The position numbers and the translations under genes are program-made. A model generated the notes under the pieces. The model saw nothing but the letters and a program-made list of their open reading frames with translations, did not search any database and was not told where the DNA came from. Source: Spirochaetia bacterium (lineage in GTDB: Bacteria > Spirochaetota > Spirochaetia > Treponematales > Breznakiellaceae). Taken from it: a stretch of DNA of 5,203 bases. Positions 1 through 4,450 of this stretch are shown piece after piece (position 1 is the first letter of the stretch; every line of letters begins with the position of its first letter). The stretch lies in assembly GCA_025997655.1 (NCBI GenBank), contig BNUW01000156.1, forward strand, positions 1 to 5,203, in the 5' to 3' direction.

Positions 1-1545
1 ATTCCTCGACCTTGCCGTACCAATACCCCTAAGCGGATTTTCCAGGGTAAGGGATGCGCCGAGACGATCCGGGGCAATCTCAAAGTCAATAATGGCGGTG
101 ATAAACTTCCCCGTTTCGTCTTCCGTCAATGCAAGCGATTCCTCCAGGATTTCTTCCGCGGAAACGCGTAGTAGTAACTTCCCCCCCGCCAGGGATAAAT
201 CCAAAACCGCCGTACCCTCAAGGCTGTCTTTTGCCGCAAAGCGGGCGTTGAAAATAGTCCCCGCCGAAAGGGGCGCGAAATAGAAAAATATCCGGCCCCG
301 TCCCGGTTCTCCCTCAGATAAAACAAAGGTTTTTCCGGGCAGGGCATAGCCGTCATCGGCGCCGGTGAAAAGGCCATATATACCTGCAAAGGGGATCCAG
401 CGGGGCTTCTGGGACAGCAGGGGGGTCAGGCGCTGGTCCGGATTATTGGAAGCAAGGCTCCCCTCGAATTGATACCAGTTGATAGGATCACCGGAGGAAA
501 CGGTAAGGCGCCGCATCCCCTGGCCTTCAGGTCCGCTGGATTTTGAGGATACCGCCAGGGATAGCTCTTTGATTTTTCCGATAATGTTTCCGGACAGGCG
601 TTCCTCCGGCAGCAGGGGAAACACCTCCGCCCGTACCGTATGAAACCCCGTCTGGGCCGGTGTTTTCCAGAGCAGATACTGTGCCCCTTCGGATACCCGG
701 CCCTGGGCAATAAGCTTTTTGCCGCTGTACCATACCACGTAGGGGTCCAGTCGGCGGTCGGCGCTGATCTTGGTTTCCAGTACCACATTAATTCCCGGTG
801 GAATAAGCCGCCCGCCTGAGGATGTTCCCGGAAGGTAGCTTTGAATGTCCCCAAGGGTAAAGCTCGCATCCCTGAGAAAATAGACCGGCTTGAAAGCGGT
901 ATAGAGAACCGCCTTCTCCCCAATAACCTGGAAAACAAGGTTATACCGGCCTATTGCCAAATTCTCGAAGATCCGGAATGACGGCAGGTACCGGTCCAGT
1001 TGTTTAACCACCACGACCTGTTCAACGGAACTGTCTGCCGCCGGAAGCTTCTCCTCCGCAGTTTCCCCGGAGCCGCTTGGTTCCGCAGCCTGGGGTGTTT
1101 CGGGGAAATCAGGCTCGGGGGAATCAGGCTCGGGGAAATTGGGGTCGGGGGAAACCGGTTCAGGGGAAATGGGTTCGGGGAAATCAGGTCCGGGGGAAAC
1201 GGGCTCGGGGGAAGTATCCGGGAGATTCGGGGGCGTTTCCTCCTGGGCATCTGCGGCAAGCACATAGCGTATCTTTCTGCTGACGATGGTCCCCGAAAGA
1301 TCCTGCACAAAGACCGTCAAACCCCGGACATCGGGATCATTCACCACGGAATTGACAAAAAAGGGGCTTATTTTACTGTTTTGATTGATGATGGAGTATT
1401 CATCCAGGGTATACCCATTGTCCACCGAAGCGTTTACCCGGTAGCTCCCCTGGGACTCAAAAACGGTACCCAAGCCTCCGCAACTGCCCAGAAAAAGAGA
1501 AAAACCCAAAAAAATAAAAAAGGTCTTACTTTTTCGTTTAAACAT
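1..1545 (-). CDS. Large secreted lipoprotein with Pro-Glu repeat linker, 3'-truncated by the window edge
   Basis: The frame is open for 515 codons from the ATG at 1545 to the window edge, with no stop or frameshift, so the C-terminus lies outside. The N-terminus is a lipoprotein signal: basic KRKSK (3-7 region), a hydrophobic run to residue 21, then L-G-S-C with Cys22 as the likely lipidated residue (spirochaete lipoboxes are relaxed). Residues about 110-149 are eight Pro-rich pentapeptides of the form P-x-[S/F]-P-[E/D/G], probably an extended linker. Around residues 255-310 a W...G...W...G.H pattern (Trp272 region) resembles an Ig-like/beta-sandwich module. Residues about 415-510 look beta-rich and could be another sandwich domain, possibly lectin-like; this is weak. 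I do not recognise the family, and no catalytic motif is visible. Membrane-anchored, probably periplasmic or surface-exposed. The Shine-Dalgarno is poor, but the lipobox position supports this start. Confidence is high that it is a gene, low on function. Confidence 0.88.
   Translation of the reverse strand, partial: MFKRKSKTFFIFLGFSLFLGSCGGLGTVFESQGSYRVNASVDNGYTLDEYSIINQNSKISPFFVNSVVNDPDVRGLTVFVQDLSGTIVSRKIRYVLAADAQEETPPNLPDTSPEPVSPGPDFPEPISPEPVSPDPNFPEPDSPEPDFPETPQAAEPSGSGETAEEKLPAADSSVEQVVVVKQLDRYLPSFRIFENLAIGRYNLVFQVIGEKAVLYTAFKPVYFLRDASFTLGDIQSYLPGTSSGGRLIPPGINVVLETKISADRRLDPYVVWYSGKKLIAQGRVSEGAQYLLWKTPAQTGFHTVRAEVFPLLPEERLSGNIIGKIKELSLAVSSKSSGPEGQGMRRLTVSSGDPINWYQFEGSLASNNPDQRLTPLLSQKPRWIPFAGIYGLFTGADDGYALPGKTFVLSEGEPGRGRIFFYFAPLSAGTIFNARFAAKDSLEGTAVLDLSLAGGKLLLRVSAEEILEESLALTEDETGKFITAIIDFEIAPDRLGASLTLENPLRGIGTARSRN
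1100..1219 (-). repeat. Eight 15-nt tandem repeats encoding Pro-Glu pentapeptides
   Basis: Eight consecutive 15-nt units start at 1100, 1115, 1130, 1145, 1160, 1175, 1190 and 1205. The plus-strand consensus is TCGGGGGAAATCAGG plus variants. All are in phase with the lipoprotein frame and encode residues 110-149 as P-x-[S/F]-P-[E/D/G], with unit 1 in protein order beginning D-T. Differences fall mainly at the second residue and the Ser/Phe position, while the Pro-Glu core is kept. Unit length is a multiple of 3, so unit gain or loss would not shift the frame. The repeat also opens spurious frames on both strands. Confidence 0.92.
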
Positions 1546-1564
1546 GCCGATAACTACTAGAAAA

Positions 1565-1570
1565 ATTATA
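1565..1570 (-). promoter_or_regulatory. Candidate -10 box for the left lipoprotein gene
   Basis: On the minus strand this is a perfect TATAAT, ending 19 nt before the ATG at 1545. It would give a very short leader of about 12 nt. No convincing -35 hexamer lies at 16-18 nt spacing (the TTGCCA further upstream is 29 nt away). The region is AT-rich, so a chance match is possible. It lies between repeat copy 1 and the gene. Confidence 0.35.
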
Positions 1571-1620
1571 TCGCACATTTCAGGTTTTATCTATAAAAAT
1601 GGCAATTTATTTGAGCCAGT

Positions 1621-1733
1621 TCCAAAATAAGGATTAACCACCGACCTCACTGACGCCACGGACTCCTGCTTTCTTATCCTTTCCCTTGTCCGTGTTGTCC
1701 GTGAGGTCGGTGGTTAAATTCTTTATTTTTGAT
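1621..1733. repeat. Palindromic intergenic repeat, copy 1
   Basis: The arms 1634-1663 and 1688-1717 are inverted repeats matching at 27 of 30 positions, including 17 perfect outer bases (TTAACCACCGACCTCAC / GTGAGGTCGGTGGTTAA), around a 24-nt pyrimidine-rich loop. Each arm is three degenerate 9-mers: CACnGACnn at 1639, 1648 and 1657, and GTCnGTGnn at 1688, 1697 and 1706. The flanks TTCCAAAATAAGGA and GGTTAAATT recur in copy 2, which sets the approximate ends. It lies just 3' of fba and upstream of the left lipoprotein. The hairpin is followed on the plus side by a T-rich stretch and on the minus side by TTATTTT, so it may also dampen or stop fba transcription. No ORF or transposase lies inside. 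This looks like a non-autonomous dispersed element. Confidence 0.85.
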
Positions 1734-1750
1734 CCGGGGTCCTTGGTTCC

Positions 1751-2749
1751 TTATGCCTGCCCTGCGGAGCCCAGGACATTGACGGTCTTATGGGCATAGA
1801 GCTTTTTAAGCTCATCCCGGGCGGGTCCCAGGTACTTCCGGGGGTCGAATTCCTCCGGCTTTTCCGCAAAAACCTTACGGATAAGGGCGGTCATGGCCAG
1901 CCGGCCGTCGGAATCGATGTTGATCTTGCAGACCGCGCTCTTGGCGGCCCTCCGGAGCTGTTCCTCGGGGATACCCACGGAATCCTTCAGCCTGCCGCCG
2001 TACTTTTCGATCATCTCCACATACTCCGGGGGCACCGATGAGGAGCCGTGGAGCACGATGGGGAAGCCCGGCAGTCGCTTTTCAATTTCCGCCAGGATGT
2101 CGAAACGCAGGGGCGGGGGGATCAGGATGCCCTTGGCGTCCCGGGTGCACTGTTCAGGCTTAAACTTAGTCCGGCCGTGGCTGGTACCGATGGAAATCGC
2201 CAGGGAATCGACCTTGGTCTTCCCCACAAAGTCCTGGACCTCTTCCGGCTGGGTATAGTTGCTGTGTTCCGCGGCAACATCGTCCTCAACCCCCGCCAGA
2301 ACCCCCAATTCCCCTTCAACGGAGACGTAATCCTTCTGGGAATGGGCGAATTCGCAGACCTTTTTGGTCAAAGCCACGTTTTCGTCGTAGGACAGGTGGG
2401 AGCCGTCGATCATCACCGAGGAAAACCCGGTCTCGATGCAGTCCTTGCAGAGTTCAAAGGTATCCCCGTGGTCCAGGTGCAGCACGATGGGGATGGCGCA
2501 GCCCAGTTCATGGGCGTATTCCACCGCGCCCTTAGCCATGTTTTTCAGCAGATTCTGGTTGGCGTATTTCCGCGCCCCGGAGGAAACCTGGAGGATAACC
2601 GGAGACTTGGTCTCCACGCAAGCCTGGATAATAGCCTGCATTTGTTCCATATTGTTAAAATTAAACGCCGGAAGCGCGTAACCCCCGGATACCGCTTTCT
2701 TGAACAGATCCAGGGTATTGACCAGCCCCAATTCTTTGTAACTTGTCAT
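1751..2749 (-). CDS. fba: Class II (type B) fructose-1,6-bisphosphate aldolase
   Basis: Cytoplasmic glycolytic/gluconeogenic enzyme: reversible cleavage of fructose-1,6-bisphosphate to dihydroxyacetone phosphate and glyceraldehyde-3-phosphate, using a divalent metal (usually zinc). The 332-aa product carries the family signature throughout. There is H91-L-D93-H94-G-D, with D93 the expected catalytic acid and H94 a metal ligand. E-G-E-L-G with Glu147 is followed by L-A-G-V-E-D. G-T-S-H-G with H191 and V-L-H-G-S-S-S with H234 provide the other metal histidines, and K-I-N-I-D-S-D-G-R (275-283) is the C-terminal phosphate-binding strand. No key residue is missing and the length fits full-length type-B enzymes. 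Motif roles are from family knowledge; the motifs themselves are seen. The start is fixed by AAGGAG 8 nt upstream and a promoter in the 104-bp gap to the nuclease-like gene, so it can be expressed independently. The related tagatose-bisphosphate aldolases are an alternative specificity, considered less likely. Confidence 0.96.
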   Translation of the reverse strand: MTSYKELGLVNTLDLFKKAVSGGYALPAFNFNNMEQMQAIIQACVETKSPVILQVSSGARKYANQNLLKNMAKGAVEYAHELGCAIPIVLHLDHGDTFELCKDCIETGFSSVMIDGSHLSYDENVALTKKVCEFAHSQKDYVSVEGELGVLAGVEDDVAAEHSNYTQPEEVQDFVGKTKVDSLAISIGTSHGRTKFKPEQCTRDAKGILIPPPLRFDILAEIEKRLPGFPIVLHGSSSVPPEYVEMIEKYGGRLKDSVGIPEEQLRRAAKSAVCKINIDSDGRLAMTALIRKVFAEKPEEFDPRKYLGPARDELKKLYAHKTVNVLGSAGQA

Positions 2750-2757
2750 GTAAAAAA

Positions 2758-2763
2758 CTCCTT
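2758..2763 (-). promoter_or_regulatory. Ribosome binding site of fba
   Basis: AAGGAG on the minus strand, 8 nt before the ATG at 2749. It is a strong Shine-Dalgarno at standard spacing and supports the chosen start. Confidence 0.85.
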
Positions 2764-2786
2764 AAATATTGAGATACTTTACCGTT

Positions 2787-2815
2787 ATAGTACGAGATAG
2801 AGGGACCCTGGTCAA
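2787..2815 (-). promoter_or_regulatory. Sigma-70-type promoter of fba
   Basis: On the minus strand, TTGACC (2815-2810) and TACTAT (2792-2787) are separated by exactly 17 nt. Each differs little from consensus. The predicted start is near 2780, leaving a leader of about 30 nt that includes the Shine-Dalgarno. It lies wholly in the gap between the nuclease-like gene and fba, so fba need not depend on read-through. Confidence 0.7.
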
Positions 2816-2853
2816 CGCTTGCCACTTCTCCCGGCAAAAATGGAAAGACCGGC

Positions 2854-3699
2854 TTATTCGGTTTTAGCGGATAATTTTGCTTCAATCTGTTCCGCCTGGT
2901 ATCCTTGTTTCAAAAGTTCCAGAACCTCATGGAGCGTTTCCACCCGACCTTCCATCCGACCTTCTTCCCGGCCCTTTTCCCGGCCCTCTTCTTCCCACTT
3001 TGATACCAATCCGAGATTCATGAGAACATCATCCAGGGTTACCGTACTATCCATTTTATAGACCTCCTCAAAGACCAAAGGGTTTGCTTGCAGAACCGCG
3101 TACAAATAGGCCCGTTTAGAGAGCCCGTCTTCTTTCTGCGCGCCTTCTTTAAATATAAGCCGTGCATTGGAAATTTCCAAGCCCGTATTTAGCCCTTTTA
3201 ACCACATATTATCGGACTCGGAGAGTTTTTTGCTCTCCAAAATCTGGATCGGGATAAAATCCCCGCTAACCCGGTGGATTCCGGGCCAGGGCTCGTCTAC
3301 GCTATAGCCGCAGACTTCCTTCAGGTGTTTGATAAGCTCCCGGGGGTATTTGGTTACAACGAAGGTGAGGGTTATATCGTCGATGTCTACCCCCTCGCCG
3401 TCGGCGACATACTGGCAGGCGTAGGCCATAACCTTGTAGAAGTCTTTCACCGCTAAGTAGTCCCCGGGGGATTTGAACTCGCAGATATTGTTTCCCCGGA
3501 AGATTTGGGCAAAATTTTTCTCGATTTTGACCTGTTTGGGTTTTTTGATAATGAGGGTATCTATGCGGAGCGGGTCGGTGGTGAGCTGGTAGTCATAGAT
3601 AAATTCAAGGACATTGCGATAGGCGGCAAGCTCTAACTGGATGGCCTCGAAAAACGCGGGGTGCCAGCGGATGTTTCCGGAGGAGTGTTCGTTCGCCAT
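2854..3699 (-). CDS. PD-(D/E)XK nuclease/transposase-like protein with charged GREEGR tail
   Basis: A 281-aa protein with no signal peptide or membrane segment, so cytoplasmic. Residues about 28-76 carry a plausible PD-(D/E)XK core: D47 in L-R-I-D-T-L-I-I-K-K, followed by the E74-F-K76 strand (I-C-E-F-K-S). A helix with conserved-looking Tyr and Gln follows (81-97). This is the layout of Rpn/PDDEXK-type recombination-promoting nuclease or transposase-like proteins. The C-terminus has four tetrapeptides (EEGR, EKGR, EEGR, MEGR; 237-252), then a helical segment ending in a Q-A-E-Q-I-E-like motif, also typical of those families. Similar proteins are often multi-copy in treponemes (recollection, not checked). 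The ATG at 3699 is preceded by a modest AAGGCGG-type Shine-Dalgarno. It is upstream of fba on the same strand, but fba has its own promoter. Nuclease or transposition activity is inferred from the motif layout only. I see no terminal inverted repeats hugging the gene. Confidence 0.85.
   Translation of the reverse strand: MANEHSSGNIRWHPAFFEAIQLELAAYRNVLEFIYDYQLTTDPLRIDTLIIKKPKQVKIEKNFAQIFRGNNICEFKSPGDYLAVKDFYKVMAYACQYVADGEGVDIDDITLTFVVTKYPRELIKHLKEVCGYSVDEPWPGIHRVSGDFIPIQILESKKLSESDNMWLKGLNTGLEISNARLIFKEGAQKEDGLSKRAYLYAVLQANPLVFEEVYKMDSTVTLDDVLMNLGLVSKWEEEGREKGREEGRMEGRVETLHEVLELLKQGYQAEQIEAKLSAKTE
2944..2991 (-). repeat. Four 12-nt tandem units encoding the GR-rich tail
   Basis: Four units start at 2944, 2956, 2968 and 2980 and encode MEGR, EEGR, EKGR and EEGR in plus-strand order (reversed in the protein). 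They are in frame within the nuclease-like gene. Copy-number change would lengthen the charged helix without a frameshift. Such tails are a known feature of Rpn-like families. Confidence 0.85.
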
Positions 3700-3873
3700 G
3701 GTACCGCCTTTATGAACACCCTAGCCGAAAATGGCATGAGGTACAAGGCCGGGCTGTTTCTTCCCAGTAATTCCAAATTAGGAAAAACCACCGACCTCAC
3801 AGACACTCACCGACAGATTAACGGACGATCCTCAATTTAAGCCCGGTTGCTGCCTAGGCTTGCCGGTGAATCC

Positions 3874-3887
3874 GGTACCGCCTTTAT
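3874..3887. repeat. 14-bp direct repeat shared with the nuclease-like gene's 5' leader
   Basis: GGTACCGCCTTTAT occurs here inside repeat copy 2 and again at 3700-3713, directly upstream of the nuclease-like start codon, where on the minus strand it supplies the Shine-Dalgarno. The two are 174 bp apart in the same orientation. It could be a remnant of a paralogue's start region, or chance. Confidence 0.7.
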
Positions 3888-3922
3888 TTCCATCGTCTTT
3901 GTCCGTGCTGTCCGTGAGGTCG

Positions 3923-3949
3923 ACTTTTCCACTCTTTGGGTGGAAAAGT
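3923..3949. repeat. Nested hairpin insertion in repeat copy 2
   Basis: Relative to copy 1, copy 2 carries 25 extra nt (3923-3947) between GGTCG and GTGGTTAA. With its edge it forms a perfect 10-bp hairpin, ACTTTTCCAC (3923-3932) with GTGGAAAAGT (3940-3949), around a 7-nt loop. The insertion breaks the outer palindrome that is perfect in copy 1. Confidence 0.8.
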
Positions 3950-3980
3950 GGTTAAATTTTGAATTCCTGGTTTCTTCCTG

Positions 3981-4020
3981 TTTCCGGCCGGGACAAATTT
4001 TCGGAAATTAGTTTTTTTTT
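3981..4020 (+). terminator. Weak terminator-like hairpin plus T-run
   Basis: TTTCCG (3981-3986) can pair with CGGAAA (4002-4007) around a 15-nt loop, followed after four bases by nine T's (4012-4020). The stem is short and no plus-strand gene lies upstream, so a real role is uncertain. It could insulate the lipoprotein promoter that begins 13 nt downstream from read-through out of the repeat. Confidence 0.25.
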
Positions 4021-4032
4021 CGGGTTTTTATC

Positions 4033-4061
4033 TTGACATTATGATTTTTATGAGGTATGTT
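4033..4061 (+). promoter_or_regulatory. Sigma-70-type promoter of the collagen-like lipoprotein transcript
   Basis: A perfect TTGACA (4033-4038), exactly 17 nt, then TATGTT (4056-4061). The predicted transcript start is near 4068. It is the best promoter match in the window and points at the plus-strand lipoprotein. The start codon is about 380 nt further on, so the leader is unusually long. Confidence 0.75.
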
Positions 4062-4081
4062 TTCTTACATCTCCAGGCAAG

Positions 4082-4097
4082 CGCCCGGGCTCGGGCG
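4082..4097 (+). promoter_or_regulatory. GC-rich hairpin near the 5' end of the leader
   Basis: CGCCCG (4082-4087) pairs with CGGGCG (4092-4097) around a GGCT tetraloop, with a possible flanking G-U pair. It starts about 14 nt after the predicted transcript start. Its segment 4083-4091 (GCCCGGGCT) is identical to the 3' arm of the downstream terminator, so it could compete for the terminator's 5' arm. Confidence 0.6.
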
Positions 4098-4312
4098 TAC
4101 AGGCGGGGAATTTGAGCGGTAAGGGAATTGGGTTGTGAAAAGCAAAAACAGGCGTTTTGACCGCACAATTGGTAGGTTTTTCGGCTGGTTTTCTCACCAG
4201 GAGAATGATATAGTTGCCACTATGATCATGGACCGCCCGAATAGTTTTTCCTCCCCTATAGGTAATTCGTTATATAGTAAGCAATTAGTACGGTCATTCT
4301 TTAGGTACTCGA

Positions 4313-4340
4313 AGCTTGGGCTGGACGGCCCGGGCTTTTT
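4313..4340 (+). terminator. Intrinsic terminator inside the leader
   Basis: AGCTTGGGC (4313-4321) pairs with GCCCGGGCT (4328-4336): nine consecutive pairs including two G-U, with a 6-nt loop. The stem runs straight into five T's (4336-4340). It lies 110 nt before the lipoprotein start and about 270 nt after the predicted transcript start. Its position, promoter-proximal and upstream of a gene on the same strand, fits attenuation or the end of a small RNA. Confidence 0.65.
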
Positions 4341-4367
4341 GTATATGTACATAAAACTCTTTGCCAG

Positions 4368-4402
4368 AACCGGGGTGGATTGGACGTCGTTCAATCCCGG
4401 TT
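4368..4402 (+). promoter_or_regulatory. Hairpin between the terminator and the ribosome binding site
   Basis: AACCGGG (4368-4374) and CCCGGTT (4396-4402) form a perfect 7-bp stem around 21 nt. The alternative inner pairing GATTG/CAATC (4378-4382 / 4392-4396) is mutually exclusive at its base. No T-run follows, so it is not a terminator. It may shield or space the Shine-Dalgarno 32 nt downstream. Confidence 0.45.
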
Positions 4403-4434
4403 TAAGGCAGGGGGGGTTGGTTTGTTCCCACACT

Positions 4435-4441
4435 AAGGAGG
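4435..4441 (+). promoter_or_regulatory. Ribosome binding site of the collagen-like lipoprotein
   Basis: AAGGAGG, a near-perfect Shine-Dalgarno, 9 nt before the ATG at 4451. It fixes that start over the overlapping frames. Confidence 0.9.
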
Positions 4442-4450
4442 GAATCTTTT

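Larger units (their letters stand above)
3769..3970. repeat. Palindromic intergenic repeat, copy 2 (longer and interrupted)
   Basis: This shares with copy 1 the left flank TTCCAAA-TA-GGA, the left arm ACCACCGACCTCAC, the tandem GTCCGTG 9-mers (3901, 3910), GTGAGGTCG (3914-3922) and the right flank GTGGTTAAATTTT. The left arm again reads as CAC-n-GAC units at 3789, 3798 and 3808. It differs in two ways. The centre (about 3815-3900) is some 60 nt longer than the copy 1 loop, and 25 nt are inserted in the right arm after 3922. It lies upstream of the nuclease-like gene and of the plus-strand lipoprotein promoter. Together with copy 1 it brackets the fba and nuclease-like genes, about 2.05 kb apart. 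Both copies have the same left/right orientation as far as the near-palindrome can show. Confidence 0.85.
4068..4450 (+). promoter_or_regulatory. Long structured leader, possible attenuator or independent small RNA
   Basis: This is about 380 nt between the predicted start and the lipoprotein ATG, with no recognisable conserved gene. In order it holds a GC-rich hairpin (4082-4097), a roughly 215-nt AT-richer middle without obvious structure by eye, a strong terminator hairpin with T-run (4313-4340), a second hairpin (4368-4402) and the Shine-Dalgarno (4435-4441). I could not match it to TPP, cobalamin, T-box, c-di-GMP or other familiar riboswitch consensus sequences. Either the terminator is conditional (attenuation), or 4068-4340 is a separate small RNA of about 270 nt and the lipoprotein is read through. 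An antisense or repressor-binding role is not visible. Confidence 0.5.

Noticed and set aside
426..938. 170-codon minus-strand frame
   Set aside because: It lies in another frame of the lipoprotein gene, which is open without interruption from 1545 to the edge with a lipobox. The composition is Arg/Pro/Cys-rich, as expected of a shadow.
951..1560. Long frames on both strands over the 15-nt repeats (951-1310 minus, 1000-1560 plus, 1077-1283 plus)
   Set aside because: The repeat unit is a multiple of 3 and lacks stops in several frames, so frames stay open artificially. Products are pure low complexity and have no credible ribosome sites.
1634..1717. CRISPR array
   Set aside because: The repeated 9-mers are degenerate, back to back and in inverted arms. 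There are no spacers of regular length and no cas genes.
2048..2800. 250-codon plus-strand frame antisense to fba
   Set aside because: It is the antisense shadow of a conserved enzyme with high third-base GC. It covers the fba start and promoter and has no family resemblance.
1621..3970. Compound transposon carrying fba and the nuclease-like gene
   Set aside because: The repeat copies differ in length and interior, no target-site duplication is visible, fba is a core gene with its own promoter, and the outer ends of the element are not sharply defined.
4068..4312. Known riboswitch or T-box
   Set aside because: I looked for T-box, TPP, cobalamin and c-di-GMP consensus cores and found none that fit. 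A covariance search would settle it.
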